Shown: positions 22,691-31,596 of the stretch, one piece after another
Layout of the letters: each line of letters opens with the position of its first letter
Position numbering within the stretch: the stretch's first letter is position 1
Assembly (NCBI GenBank): GCA_016839345.1
Contig: JAEOUL010000114.1
Coordinates: 1-47,048, forward strand
Origin: Candidatus Thorarchaeota archaeon
GTDB taxonomy: Archaea; Asgardarchaeota; Thorarchaeia; Thorarchaeales; Thorarchaeaceae
Length of the DNA: 47,048 nucleotides
Direction of reading: 5' to 3'
Notes under the pieces: generated by a model
What the model saw: only the letters and a program-made list of their open reading frames with translations
Database searches by the model: none
Told to the model about the DNA's origin: nothing
Position numbers and translations under genes: made by a program

Positions 22691-23461
22691 CTAGAATGGA
22701 AGCTGCCACAGCATCCAAGTTGGGAGGGGAATATACAAACGCACATAGATAATGAATATTAAAACAAAGAGTGAAACGACCACTACAGCCCAGTCCCTCT
22801 TTCTAAACGATAAAGTGTACATGTAGGTTCGGTTCTCACTGGCGCCAAAGCCTCTCGATTCCATGCTTTCCGCGATAGATAAAGCACGTCTGATTGATAC
22901 GATAATTAAAGGTACAATGATTGGAACGATATTGCGGATTCGTTTCAGCAAGTTTCCTTTGTCAAGTTCTATACCTCTAGCTTTCTGAGCATCCATTATT
23001 GAATATGCTTCCTGTCCAAGAGTGGGCACGTATCTCATTGCCATGCTCATTGCAAATGCAAATTCGAATCGCACGCGCATTTGAATCAAAGCTTGTGAGA
23101 GCTCTTCGGGATGAACTGTCAGAAAGAAAATAGAGAAAGATGTCATTAACGCCACAAGTCTGATTGTCAGTGCCAATGAATGAGAGAAAGGATTTGGTCC
23201 CGTAGAGAGTAAAGTATTGAAGACAATGATGAAAATGAGTAGAACAGACAAGCCCCTCATACTTCGAGTCCAACGTTTCAATGATTTTGCAGCTCCAAGA
23301 ATTGGTACAAGACAAAAGAAAATGATAAGCAGTGGGATAATTTCGAGGAAGAGCAGTGAAACAATAGCAAGCACGATAGACATGAACATTTTTGCTCGTG
23401 GATCCAAGCGATGAACGAGAGAGTCTTGACGGGTATATTGGAAAACTTCGAGGAACGCCAT
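22691..23461 (-). CDS. ecfT: ECF transporter transmembrane component EcfT
   Basis: About 256 residues with five to six membrane helices. The two cytoplasmic Ala-Arg-Gly-type motifs that couple to the ATPases are present as QKARGIELDKG and SMESRGFGAS. The N-terminal FQYTRQDSLVHRLDPRAK is typical of EcfT. It links two ATPases to a substrate-binding S component for vitamins or metals. The ATG at 23461 lies just past the stop of the upstream ATPase gene. No S component is adjacent, suggesting a shared (group II) energy-coupling module. Confidence 0.92.
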   Translation of the reverse strand: MAFLEVFQYTRQDSLVHRLDPRAKMFMSIVLAIVSLLFLEIIPLLIIFFCLVPILGAAKSLKRWTRSMRGLSVLLIFIIVFNTLLSTGPNPFSHSLALTIRLVALMTSFSIFFLTVHPEELSQALIQMRVRFEFAFAMSMAMRYVPTLGQEAYSIMDAQKARGIELDKGNLLKRIRNIVPIIVPLIIVSIRRALSIAESMESRGFGASENRTYMYTLSFRKRDWAVVVVSLFVLIFIIYVRLYIPLPTWMLWQLPF

Positions 23462-23462
23462 A

Positions 23463-24287
23463 TCACACACCGCCCATTATTTTCGTAACTACTTCTTCCA
23501 AATCGTCCATCAAAGTAAGTCTGTAAGGAACCTCGGGGAATACCTTATGGAGATGATGAGCTGTTTCTGTTAACTGCGGTCTAGTAAGAGAGCATTTCTC
23601 TATAACCAAGTCATTGCTTAAGACTGAGTTCGTGGGCCCATCTGCGACAATCATTCCATTAGCCATGGCGATGGTCCGCGGGAAATTCTCAATGACGAAT
23701 TCAATATCATGGGTCACAACAATTACAGTCCGCCCCTTTTCATTAAGATCACTAAGCATCTTGGCAAGCTTCGCCTTTTGCATTGCATCTTGCCCAATTG
23801 TTGGTTCATCAAGGGAGAGTACTCTTGGTTCAGTGGCCAGAACTGTTGCAAGTGCAACTCGTTTTCGTTCTCCACCTGAGAGGGTGAATGGTGAACGCTC
23901 AGAGAACCCTTCAAGTCCCAGTGCCGCTAATGTCTTTTCACATCTCTCCTTGGCCTCTTCCCTTTGATATCCAAGATTCTCGAGACTGAACAGAATTTCT
24001 CGCTCAACACTTTCTAGGAAAAGCTGATGGTCAGGATTCTGCATAACAAGACCAATATCACGGGCTAGCTCAGCAATAGAGTAATGCTTGGTATCCACAC
24101 CGTCAAAGATTACTCGACCACTATCAGGTCGTAGGAGACCATTAAGGTGTTTCACAAGCGTTGTTTTGCCTGCCCCATTGCTACCAACTATTGCAATTCT
24201 TTCACCATCATCTATCTGAAGTGAAACGCCTTGTAGTGCAGTGTATATACCATCATAGGCAAAGTGTACATCTTCCAGAAGGATCAT
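23463..24287 (-). CDS. ecfA: ECF transporter ATPase, EcfA
   Basis: 274 residues. Walker A GSNGAGKTTLVKHLNG, Q-loop MQNPDHQLF (the ECF-typical Q-x-P-x-x-Q), signature LSGGERKRVALA, Walker B VLSLDEPT, and H-loop VTHD. It pairs with the ATPase encoded just upstream and energises EcfT. The start overlaps the preceding stop by 4 bp, so the genes are translationally coupled. Confidence 0.92.
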   Translation of the reverse strand: MILLEDVHFAYDGIYTALQGVSLQIDDGERIAIVGSNGAGKTTLVKHLNGLLRPDSGRVIFDGVDTKHYSIAELARDIGLVMQNPDHQLFLESVEREILFSLENLGYQREEAKERCEKTLAALGLEGFSERSPFTLSGGERKRVALATVLATEPRVLSLDEPTIGQDAMQKAKLAKMLSDLNEKGRTVIVVTHDIEFVIENFPRTIAMANGMIVADGPTNSVLSNDLVIEKCSLTRPQLTETAHHLHKVFPEVPYRLTLMDDLEEVVTKIMGGV

Positions 24288-25129
24288 CCATGTCTGACCT
24301 CCCGGACAAGGGTAGCTAGTTCTTCCCCTGTGAGGGGTACTGAATTTAGGCTCAGTCCTCGCTTTTTCAACCTTTTATACAAATGAGTGGCTTTGGGAAT
24401 CCCAACTCCAATCTCTTCGCAAAGATCCATAGTAAGGATTTCTCGTGGTGCTCCATCAGCTACAATGCAGCCTTTGTCCATCAATACAACGCGCGATGCA
24501 TCCTTAGAAACTAAATCTAGGCGGTGTTCAACAAGAACTACTGTTAGATCACGCTTCTTATTCAAATTTGATACTAGCTCTAGAATTGTTTCAGCACTTC
24601 GAGGGTCTAAGTTGGAAGTTGGTTCATCTGCAACAAGTATCTTGGGTTTAAGTGCCAGTGTCGCAGCCATAGCAACTCGTTGTTGCTCACCGCCAGACAT
24701 TTCGTGAGGGTGTTTATCCCTTAGATGTTCAAGATCAAAAATCTCAATGAGTTCCTCAACTCTACGGCGTACTTCTTTAGGATCAACACCGAGATTTTCA
24801 GGACCAAATGCAATTTCACGCTCTACGTTCAATGTCACGAGCTGATTTTCAGGCTGTTGAAATACTAATCCTGCTATGGGTGCGAGTTGTGCAACATTGT
24901 TTTCACGTGTGTTTTTTCCATCTACGTAAACATTTCCAGAAATATACCCACGATGAAACTGGGGAACTAAACCATTTATTGCCCGACAAAAGGTTGTCTT
25001 TCCACATCCAGAGGGTCCTGTGATTACAAGATATTCTCCTTGCTCAATCTTGAGATTGATTCTTCGCAACGCCAGAGTTTCTGCTCCAAGGTATTTGAAG
25101 CTGAAGTCAGCGAACTCTACCAAGGACAT
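24284..25129 (-). CDS. ecfA: ECF transporter ATPase, second EcfA
   Basis: 281 residues. Walker A GPSGCGKTTFCRAING, Q-loop FQQPENQLV, signature MSGGEQQRVAMA, Walker B ILVADEPT, H-loop VEHRLD (a Glu-His pair). It differs enough from its partner to be the other half of a heterodimer. It begins two bases after the DHH gene stop, so it may be read through from the core superoperon upstream. Confidence 0.92.
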   Translation of the reverse strand: MSLVEFADFSFKYLGAETLALRRINLKIEQGEYLVITGPSGCGKTTFCRAINGLVPQFHRGYISGNVYVDGKNTRENNVAQLAPIAGLVFQQPENQLVTLNVEREIAFGPENLGVDPKEVRRRVEELIEIFDLEHLRDKHPHEMSGGEQQRVAMAATLALKPKILVADEPTSNLDPRSAETILELVSNLNKKRDLTVVLVEHRLDLVSKDASRVVLMDKGCIVADGAPREILTMDLCEEIGVGIPKATHLYKRLKKRGLSLNSVPLTGEELATLVREVRHG

Positions 25130-25130
25130 T

Positions 25131-26141
25131 TTACTCAGCTCTCTTTTTCTTGGATGATTTCACTTCACCCTCAATAATTCCTCTAATAATCTCTAGTGAT
25201 TTAGAGAGTGCTTTATCGAGGTCTTTCTTCCCATTCGCACCTGCGGCATTTGCATGTCCACCGCCCTCTCCATCAATTATGACTCCAATCGATTCCATGA
25301 CATCAGTTCCAAGATTGATTCCAGTGTTCTCATAGAAGTCACGTGTGCTTCGCGAACTAAGACGTACAATATTCTTTTTGGGACTACCTCCGACTAGTGC
25401 CACATCTGCACCAAGTTCGATCAGACCTCGACATGCACTTGCTTCGAAGGCGTTGATTTTAGAAATAGCAACAATCCAATCACCTACTAGGTGCACTTTC
25501 ACACGACTTGCTGCTTTGAGACGAGCGATTCTTTCGGATCTGTCTGGTCGTATCAATAAGGACCTTACACACAGTTCGTAGTCTGCTCCAGCATTGATAA
25601 GCTTGATAGCAGCTGAGAGAGTGATAGAATTGGCGTAGAAGAAACGTCTAGTATCAAAGATCATACCAGTCAGTAGTAAATTAGCAGTGTTATTGTCGAT
25701 TTCAATCTCTGAATCTTGGTACACATCAACCATTATCTCGCAAGTAGATGATTTCTCAGTATCGAGTATTTGGTGTTTTGCAATGGTTTCGATTTCGGGG
25801 TTTAATTCATGATGATCTATGACCAGTGTCTTTTTTGGATTCGTCAGAACATCTTGTAGCTCAGGTCCAAGTTGGAAACGACTGTTCGTATCAATCAGCA
25901 CATGAAAATCATGGGTTTCCTTGGATGTTCTAAGAATCTCTACATCAGGTGTAAAATTCTCAAGGATTTGATTTGAAAGTCTACTAATATCATCTGCAAC
26001 TAGAGAAGGAGTACCTCTAGGATTGATCGTTTTATAAAGTCGCGCAAAAGCTATCATTGCACAGACTGCATCTGGATCAGCGTTCTGATGACCTAGAATA
26101 AGAGGTGTCTGCACATTACTGAGGAGCTTTCGAAGGTTCAT
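25131..26141 (-). CDS. DHH-DHHA1 phosphoesterase (NrnA/pAp phosphatase-like)
   Basis: 336 residues. The DHH part has GHQNADPDAVCAM (motif 1), LIDTNS (motif 2) and VIDHHEL (motif 3); the C-terminal DHHA1 part has GEGGGHANAAGA. Such enzymes hydrolyse nanoRNA, pAp or cyclic dinucleotide products with Mn. Here it follows prefoldin and DUF3194, a conserved archaeal neighbourhood, which suggests a role in RNA turnover with the exosome, although that is an inference. Start and stop overlap neighbours by a few bases. Confidence 0.88.
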   Translation of the reverse strand: MNLRKLLSNVQTPLILGHQNADPDAVCAMIAFARLYKTINPRGTPSLVADDISRLSNQILENFTPDVEILRTSKETHDFHVLIDTNSRFQLGPELQDVLTNPKKTLVIDHHELNPEIETIAKHQILDTEKSSTCEIMVDVYQDSEIEIDNNTANLLLTGMIFDTRRFFYANSITLSAAIKLINAGADYELCVRSLLIRPDRSERIARLKAASRVKVHLVGDWIVAISKINAFEASACRGLIELGADVALVGGSPKKNIVRLSSRSTRDFYENTGINLGTDVMESIGVIIDGEGGGHANAAGANGKKDLDKALSKSLEIIRGIIEGEVKSSKKKRAE

Positions 26142-26440
26142 TTATCCTTCATCTCCGTCAACTGATTCTCTAACCAATCTACCCCGAAGTCTGTTGCTTC
26201 CTGCAACAAATCGTCAAGTGAGTGACCCGTGTCGAACACTTGGCTTAGCTCAATCTGGACGTCGAGGTCAAGCTGACCATTTTCTAATTCGAGAGTACAG
26301 CTAACGAACATGCTCTCAATGCTTTTCTGGGGGATTTTTTTCAAAATGAAACCACTAATCTGAGTTTCGCAGTCTTCTGTGAGTTTCTCAATGACTTCCT
26401 CCGAGATTTCTGGAAGTCCGATGCTCAATGTAGGACTCAT
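26138..26440 (-). CDS. DUF3194 family protein
   Basis: About 100 residues with the DUF3194 pattern: an N-terminal helix (EISEEVIEKLTEDCETQISGFI), a strand stretch (SMFVSCTLELENGQLDLDVQIELS), and a C-terminal helix (LLQEATDFGVDWLENQL). It is commonly found beside prefoldin beta in archaea; its function is unknown. ATG 26440 lies just after the prefoldin stop; the GTG at 26449 is less likely. Confidence 0.75.
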   Translation of the reverse strand: MSPTLSIGLPEISEEVIEKLTEDCETQISGFILKKIPQKSIESMFVSCTLELENGQLDLDVQIELSQVFDTGHSLDDLLQEATDFGVDWLENQLTEMKDK

Positions 26441-26445
26441 CTCTC

Positions 26446-26808
26446 TCACTGAAGACGTAAATTGCGTTTTGAGAGCTCCAACTCAATCTTTGTCTGAAGC
26501 TCTTTTAGCTGCTCAGCAAGTTTTTCTGTCTGTTTTGTAGTAGATGCCAATCTCATCTCTATAGTCTTTTGTCGATCCTCAAGCTCTTCCACAACTGCTG
26601 GTTTCTCTACCTTGAACATGACCTGTCCAACAGCCTTGTATGTGACAGTATCATCGGGTTGTTTTTTCAACTCTTCGAGGGTTCCTTTAATCTCGGTCAG
26701 CTCTGCCTGAAGTGTCTGAGACATAGCTGAAAGAGTTTCATGATTGCGTCGCATCGTATCGAATTTCTGAAGTTCTTGTTCCAATGCGGGCGGTATAGTC
26801 TGGGCCAT
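26446..26808 (-). CDS. pfdB: Prefoldin beta subunit
   Basis: 120 residues, two long coiled-coil helices joined by the beta-hairpin segment VTYKAVGQVMFKVEKPAVVEEL, the defining shape of prefoldin beta. With the alpha subunit (not in the window) it forms the hexameric jellyfish-shaped chaperone that passes unfolded proteins, including actin in eukaryotes, to the thermosome. It is in the usual place between Pcc1 and DUF3194. Confidence 0.93.
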   Translation of the reverse strand: MAQTIPPALEQELQKFDTMRRNHETLSAMSQTLQAELTEIKGTLEELKKQPDDTVTYKAVGQVMFKVEKPAVVEELEDRQKTIEMRLASTTKQTEKLAEQLKELQTKIELELSKRNLRLQ

Positions 26809-26888
26809 TATTGATTCACTCCTTCTCGCAAAACGGCTTGTTTCAGACTGCGCCCTCTGAGATGTGACTTAACTGTTTTGGCATGACG

Positions 26889-27146
26889 TCAACTAAGCTC
26901 GACTGTTCTTAGACATGCAGAAACCCAAGCAATGTATGAGTTCATAGCTGCACGCAATGCTGTAAGATCATTCGCTTCCACTTCGATTACAAGAACAGAA
27001 CCGCGAATAGAGAGATTTGTTGTAGCTCTGTCAGAGGGACCAGATTCCGTTTCAGGCTGTAAGGCAGTTAGAAGTAGTTCAGCTGTTTTCTTTGAGTCAA
27101 GTGGAATTTCGATTGTTGATTTTCCACTCACAAGAATGGAGTTCAT
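26889..27146 (-). CDS. pcc1: KEOPS complex subunit Pcc1
   Basis: 85 residues, the usual size. The C-terminal ALRAAMNSYIAWVSACLRTVEL matches the Pcc1 hallmark (A-x-N-S-x-x-R/A-W); the N-terminal two-thirds form three strands with a helix. Pcc1 dimerises and holds the Kae1 subunits of KEOPS, which makes t6A on tRNA. It is in the conserved order Brix, Pcc1, prefoldin beta. Confidence 0.85.
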   Translation of the reverse strand: MNSILVSGKSTIEIPLDSKKTAELLLTALQPETESGPSDRATTNLSIRGSVLVIEVEANDLTALRAAMNSYIAWVSACLRTVELS

Positions 27147-27156
27147 TCAATTCACC

Positions 27157-27726
27157 TCATTTGAGAGCAGTCACCTTGATTCTAGGACCAATCTCAGCAC
27201 CATCTGTTGTATGATAGTGAGTCCAAAGAATCTTTCCAGAAGACGTATCTTGCAACCAGATTAGAGATTGACCAGGCTCTTGCGCTGTTATATCTAACTC
27301 AGAACCCTCTGTGACATCAAGATCTAAGAAAGATGCAAGCAGATCACCAAGAGCGCGTGTCCTATCACTACTATTAGATTCAATTAGGATTCCTACCACA
27401 CCATTGATTTTTTTCTTGGTTTTATTGACCTCGCGTCTTAACATTGCCATCTCCACTCTGATAGATGCGAGTTCCTCTTGGGAGGCAGATGTAAAACTAA
27501 GATTGCTCGGATTTCCCTTCCACATTGAAATTATGAGCGCTGCATTTGCCCCAGTTTGTCTAACTCGTGCAGCAATCTCAGAGAGTCCTAACCCACCTCG
27601 ATTGAAACGCTCAGTTGTCGGTAGTACTGTCCATAGGTCACGTACAAAAGAGCGCACTCGGTTAGATGTCTTCCGAGATGTAGTAATTAACAGAGTTGGC
27701 AATACAGTCCGGCCTTGGTTACTCAT
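27157..27726 (-). CDS. Brix-domain ribosome biogenesis protein
   Basis: 189 residues, a single compact Brix domain as in archaea. It begins LPTLLITTSRKTSNRVRSFVRDLWTVLP and FNRGGLGLSEIAAR, the sigma70-like RNA-binding half, and continues with AALIISMWKGNPSNLSF. Eukaryotic relatives (Imp4, Rpf2 and others) act in rRNA processing and subunit assembly. It overlaps the eL43 gene by 8 bp. The small rpoP gene that often lies between them in archaea is absent. Confidence 0.85.
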   Translation of the reverse strand: MSNQGRTVLPTLLITTSRKTSNRVRSFVRDLWTVLPTTERFNRGGLGLSEIAARVRQTGANAALIISMWKGNPSNLSFTSASQEELASIRVEMAMLRREVNKTKKKINGVVGILIESNSSDRTRALGDLLASFLDLDVTEGSELDITAQEPGQSLIWLQDTSSGKILWTHYHTTDGAEIGPRIKVTALK

Positions 27727-28120
27727 CAGGTTTAGATGTAGTTTCAGTTTCCTCTTCTGATTCTACAGCATCAATGACAACTTCTTCTCTATCGACATTA
27801 GGAAGGAAATCGACAGCTTCTTCGATATCTTCATCATCACGAAGCGCAAGAAAGTCACCAGACACCCTTTGTGCAATTGCTCGTTTTGCGGCTTTTCCAG
27901 CATCTGTGTATGGCACGTAAGCACCACCAGCAAAGAGCAGATCACACTTGCTGCATTTCCACAGTCCAACAGCCTTCCTTTTCAAAGCTTTTGTAGCACA
28001 TGCAGGGCAACGATTCGGTTCATGCCTTCTTTTCTCTATATCAAGGACTCTTCGGCGTAGTTTTGCACCATACCTTACTCCGAATCTTCCTGTGCTACCG
28101 ACTTTCTTGGTTCGTCCCAT
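27719..28120 (-). CDS. rpl37ae: Ribosomal protein eL43 (L37Ae) with acidic tail
   Basis: The first 90 residues are eL43: GRTKKVGSTGRFGVRYGAKL, a zinc ribbon CPAC-(14)-CSKC, then FAGGAYVPYTDAGK. It binds 23S rRNA in the large subunit. Usual archaeal proteins end near residue 90. Here an extra 40 residues follow, strongly acidic (DDEDIEEAVDFLPNVDREE, then ESEEETETTSKPDE). The tail resembles those on Rrp41 and Rrp4 in this same superoperon. No other gene overlaps the tail in a way that would suggest a frameshift. Confidence 0.92.
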   Translation of the reverse strand: MGRTKKVGSTGRFGVRYGAKLRRRVLDIEKRRHEPNRCPACATKALKRKAVGLWKCSKCDLLFAGGAYVPYTDAGKAAKRAIAQRVSGDFLALRDDEDIEEAVDFLPNVDREEVVIDAVESEEETETTSKPDE

Positions 28121-28269
28121 TTTCTAGTCTCCTTGGTTTTCCTTCTCCATCAAAGGGAGAAGTATAGCTGCTGGAACCTATCAGTCGCCCAACAGCTTCT
28201 CTTATTATCTTATCTGTCCGTAAATAGAAATCAGATGGCCAGAATCTTACTCCAACCATCTACTCTCAT

Positions 28270-29097
28270 TTACTCTACAGATTTCACGGCTTCATCAATT
28301 AAATTGCGAATGGATTCGGCTGATTCTAGAGCCATCTCCATAGCTCTTTCGACAAGCTCGAGGGACATTGGACCAGCTCCACCGCCTTTCTGCATTGCTG
28401 TGAAGTTGTTCTCTTGGTCAACAGCCATTGTAAGCCTGCAGTCCTGTACAAACTCTTCTTTCAAAATAGGATCGATAATGAGACTTTCATCAATCTTGGA
28501 AACAGTGTGCTCAATTGCCACATTGCTAATTGGCAAATTTAGAATTTCACCAGTTTCTACAAGTTTATCATCCTCCCACTTGATTTCAGGATATTTTGTG
28601 GTAAGTAGAGCAGCATTAACAGCAATGGATGATGCATCAATGAGATTACCATCATATTCCAAAGGATAGACATCTGCAAATACCATGTAGGCTTTCTTTC
28701 CTTCTCTAATGCAGAGTTTCTTTGTATCTACGGTTTCAGATTCTCGTATTCCACGATCAACGATTCGTGCAAGCTCGATTGCATCTTCTTTAGGAGGACC
28801 GAGTTCGAATAGGGGTGAAGCAATGGGAGACATCTCTGCAGTTACCATAGTCACTCCCTCATCAGGAGTGTCAGGGTAAGGCTCTCCAACAAGAACTTTC
28901 ACTCCGGCAACAACACTTGTATCACCGAGTCGCACAAGAGCTGAGCCCTCAGCTTTTTCAGAAACTAAATTAGCTTCAATCTCAATCTCACGGTATTCGC
29001 TAAAACCTCTTCCATCTAGACGTTCGCCTTTGCGAAGTATGTCAGAAATGAAGTCACGATCCATGTGACTTACTGTTTCAGAAGTATAATCACCCAT
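28270..29097 (-). CDS. rrp42: Archaeal exosome subunit Rrp42
   Basis: About 275 residues, an RNase PH-fold protein: RLDGRGFSEYREIEIE, SALVRLGDTSVVAGVKV, VTAEMSPIAS, and SLELVERAMEMAL. Rrp42 lacks phosphorolytic residues but forms the hexameric ring with Rrp41. The ATG at 29097 has GGAGG nine bases upstream and is preferred to the ATG at 29106, which lies inside the Rrp41 gene. The start overlaps the Rrp41 stop region, so the two are coupled. Confidence 0.95.
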   Translation of the reverse strand: MGDYTSETVSHMDRDFISDILRKGERLDGRGFSEYREIEIEANLVSEKAEGSALVRLGDTSVVAGVKVLVGEPYPDTPDEGVTMVTAEMSPIASPLFELGPPKEDAIELARIVDRGIRESETVDTKKLCIREGKKAYMVFADVYPLEYDGNLIDASSIAVNAALLTTKYPEIKWEDDKLVETGEILNLPISNVAIEHTVSKIDESLIIDPILKEEFVQDCRLTMAVDQENNFTAMQKGGGAGPMSLELVERAMEMALESAESIRNLIDEAVKSVE

Positions 29098-29098
29098 T

Positions 29099-29911
29099 TT
29101 ATTCATCCTCCATTATTTCAGCTTCACCTAGGTCTGTTTCCAAGTCATCCTCATAGTCATCATCATCGTCGTCATCATCATCATTTGACTTCCTAACATA
29201 GGCACGTTTTAGAGCCTCTTTCTGAAGTTCATGAAGGTACTTACAGGAGTTGATTCCCATATGCATTGCTTCTATGAGCTCTTCCTTTGTGAAAGATCCA
29301 TCCTGTTGCAAGAGAGTAATCTCTTCAGTTTGAGGAATGATTGCCATTGGAACGTCCCCTTGTCCATACTTGTCTTCTTCATCTCCAAGGTCAACCAGTA
29401 ATTTACCATCTGCTTTTCCTACTGCAACAGCAGGTATTAGACCTCTCATAGGAATTCCAGCATCAGCAAGTGCAAGCGATGCTGCATTTATAGCAGCACA
29501 ACGTGTACCACCGTCTGCTTGAATAACCTGAATGAAAACATCAACAACTGCTTTCGGAAATTCTTCGAGGAAAAGCGCTGGTTTCAAGGCGTTTGCAATC
29601 ACCATCGAGATCTCTTTCTCTCTTCGAGAGGGGGCAGGTCTCTTTCTATCTGGCACGGAGAATGTAGCCATTCTATATGTAACTCTGAGATAAGCTCTAT
29701 CATTCAATGTTAGATGTCTTGGGTGTAGCTCTCGTGGCCCGTAGACACCAGCTAGGATGTAGGTCTTACCCTGTCGAATCGATGCGGAGCCATCAGCCTG
29801 CTTCAGCACTCCGACTTTAAGCTCAATTGGTCGCATCTCGTCAAGTCTTCGACCATCAACTCTCAAGCCCTCAGGACTGATTAGAAAATCGGGCTTTACT
29901 TCAGGATTCAT
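29099..29911 (-). CDS. rrp41: Archaeal exosome subunit Rrp41 with poly-Asp tail
   Basis: 270 residues. The catalytic RNase PH fold is clear: GLRVDGRRLDEMRPIELKVG, SRREKEISMVIANAL (phosphate/RNA-binding Arg residues), GGTRCAAINAASLALADAG, and VDLGDEEDKYGQGDVPMAI with the catalytic Asp cluster. It degrades RNA 3'-5' with phosphate or adds tails in reverse. The C-terminal 30 residues are an extreme acidic tail, including a run of nine Asp, beyond the usual end. It is in operon with Rrp4 upstream (4-bp overlap) and Rrp42 downstream. Confidence 0.95.
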   Translation of the reverse strand: MNPEVKPDFLISPEGLRVDGRRLDEMRPIELKVGVLKQADGSASIRQGKTYILAGVYGPRELHPRHLTLNDRAYLRVTYRMATFSVPDRKRPAPSRREKEISMVIANALKPALFLEEFPKAVVDVFIQVIQADGGTRCAAINAASLALADAGIPMRGLIPAVAVGKADGKLLVDLGDEEDKYGQGDVPMAIIPQTEEITLLQQDGSFTKEELIEAMHMGINSCKYLHELQKEALKRAYVRKSNDDDDDDDDDYEDDLETDLGEAEIMEDE

Positions 29912-30789
29912 TCTTCACTCACTTCCTCTTTTGATTCTTCTTTTTTTTCATCTTTCCCAGCTTCAACCTCAACTGGAGTGTCTTCAGTTTCAGATTGCGT
30001 TTCAAAATCTGTTTCTGGTTCTGAATCTGGTTTTAATTCTGGTTCAGTTTCAGCGTCTATTGTTTCAGACTTGTTTTCAGCCAGGTACTCTGTTTCTTCA
30101 GTCCCCTTGATTTTTTCTAATTCTTCCACAAGCATAGTACTAATCCTATCAGTAAGCTTTGATGTATGTGCTTGGGCTTCAATGGTCCTGAATGCCTTGA
30201 TAGTAAGACGTAGAATCGCCGTACTCGGAGCTCGTATCCATATCCGGCCATTTTGGCCAACGATAGTTTGGATTTTCAAGTGCTCATTAATCATATTGAT
30301 CATGGAACCTCTTCTTCCAATTATTCGCGGAATTTTTGCGGGGCTGACTTGTAAGACCATTCCATCAGTGAGCACCCTCAGACCTCTTCCTTTCATTCCC
30401 AAGAAGGGGCCGCTATTCCGGTCGAACGTAATAATCTCAGCAGAGATTACATCTCCTATGTCCATGTACTCTGAAATGTTGTCAGAGTAAGGTCGTCTTA
30501 ATGCGTTGTTTGCATGAAGAGATGCGCCGTATGGACCACCAATGTCCACTTTCCAATTATTGCCGGCTACAAGAGTGATTGTACCAATTACAAGATCACC
30601 TTCCTTTGGGATATAGGCACCCTCTAGAGCAACAACTTTTACTGTGTTTCCTCTGAGCTCGGCCAGACCTACAAGAGAAGAGAAAATCTTTCCGTCTTCA
30701 TCGTAAGTACCAAAAGAAGGTCGATATCTACCTTCAGCGAGCAACTGTCCGGGGACAACTACTTCACGTTTTTGAAAATATACCGCCAA
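29908..30789 (-). CDS. rrp4: Exosome RNA-binding subunit Rrp4 with acidic tail
   Basis: 293 residues: an N-terminal barrel (REVVVPGQLLAEGRYRPSFGTY), an S1 domain (KEGDLVIGTITLVAGNNWKVDIGGPYGASLH), and a KH domain with RIIGRRGSMINMI and GRIWIRAP. About 70 residues follow, rich in Glu, Asp and Thr and ending KEEVSEE. Rrp4 caps the Rrp41/42 ring and feeds RNA into it. The TTG at 30789 has GAGGG nine bases upstream. A TATA-like TAATTTAAAAATTG near 30818 could serve an internal promoter. Confidence 0.95.
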   Translation of the reverse strand: MAVYFQKREVVVPGQLLAEGRYRPSFGTYDEDGKIFSSLVGLAELRGNTVKVVALEGAYIPKEGDLVIGTITLVAGNNWKVDIGGPYGASLHANNALRRPYSDNISEYMDIGDVISAEIITFDRNSGPFLGMKGRGLRVLTDGMVLQVSPAKIPRIIGRRGSMINMINEHLKIQTIVGQNGRIWIRAPSTAILRLTIKAFRTIEAQAHTSKLTDRISTMLVEELEKIKGTEETEYLAENKSETIDAETEPELKPDSEPETDFETQSETEDTPVEVEAGKDEKKEESKEEVSEE

Positions 30790-30843
30790 TTATTATTTCC
30801 CTCATTCTATTTCAATTTTTAAATTACTACTGTTTGATTATAA

Positions 30844-31596
30844 TTACCTGATGACTTCTATCCGGATTTGTCCTCTCGTCAATTTATTGAGTTCATCATA
30901 GAGCTCTTGTCTTTTCTGAGCAGGAATTTCAACAAGTCCAGTCCACGATCCATCTTGACCCCAGGATTCAGACTTAATTACGCCTGTATTTGCAACCATG
31001 TTGTACCCTTTTCCAGAGAAGGAAGCGGGCAGGGTAATCTGTAGCTTAACACTTTCGAAAGAGATTGGAATAATCACTCTAAGTGCTTTCACAACGATTG
31101 GAATCTGTTCATCTACTGTTATGAAGGGGTCAACACGAACTTTCGCCTCTTCCATTGCTTGACGAATTCTATCCGGTGGGTGAGGATGTCCAGTTTGTGG
31201 ATTCATAGCACGCTTTGCAAGGTGAGCGATGATAGTTTCAGTCTTCTCTGCCACAAGTTGTTCTCTCTGTTCGTGAGTTAGTCTAAACTCCCCTTGTTTG
31301 ATGATTTCGGAGGCAATGTCGAAAACTTCATCGGATCCAAAAGCATCTTTTACCAGACTATCTGTGGCACGTTCGCCTCTTTTTGCATCTTCATATATTT
31401 CATATGATTTTAGGATGTCCTCTAGAGGAATATCTTCTCCTCTTCTGTACTCAAATGCAAGATTAGGATCGACAAATAATTCAAACCGAAGATGTCCCTT
31501 TTGAATCCCGATGACCACTGCATCTAATTCTAGCCACTTCTCTCCTGATTTCTTACCAGATCCTCCGCCGCCCATCATTATTCCATCAACTCTCAT
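30844..31596 (-). CDS. sdo1: SBDS family ribosome maturation protein
   Basis: 250 residues, with the three SBDS domains: N-terminal FYSH (KWLELDAVVIGIQKGHLRFELFVDPNLAFEYRRG), the central helical part (EFRLTHEQREQLVAEK, then RAMNPQTGHPHPPDRIRQAME), and the C-terminal ferredoxin-like part. The family releases aIF6/eIF6 from the large subunit with EF-2 type GTPases. A short Gly-rich start (MMGGGGSGKKSG) precedes the first domain. The ATG overlaps the proteasome gene stop (ATGA). It is in the canonical place upstream of Rrp4. Confidence 0.95.
   Translation of the reverse strand: MRVDGIMMGGGGSGKKSGEKWLELDAVVIGIQKGHLRFELFVDPNLAFEYRRGEDIPLEDILKSYEIYEDAKRGERATDSLVKDAFGSDEVFDIASEIIKQGEFRLTHEQREQLVAEKTETIIAHLAKRAMNPQTGHPHPPDRIRQAMEEAKVRVDPFITVDEQIPIVVKALRVIIPISFESVKLQITLPASFSGKGYNMVANTGVIKSESWGQDGSWTGLVEIPAQKRQELYDELNKLTRGQIRIEVIR

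Noticed and set aside
29119..29185. GAT-type triplet repeats (poly-Asp coding) as a microsatellite or repeat feature
   Set aside because: They lie within the Rrp41 reading frame and are explained by the acidic tail.
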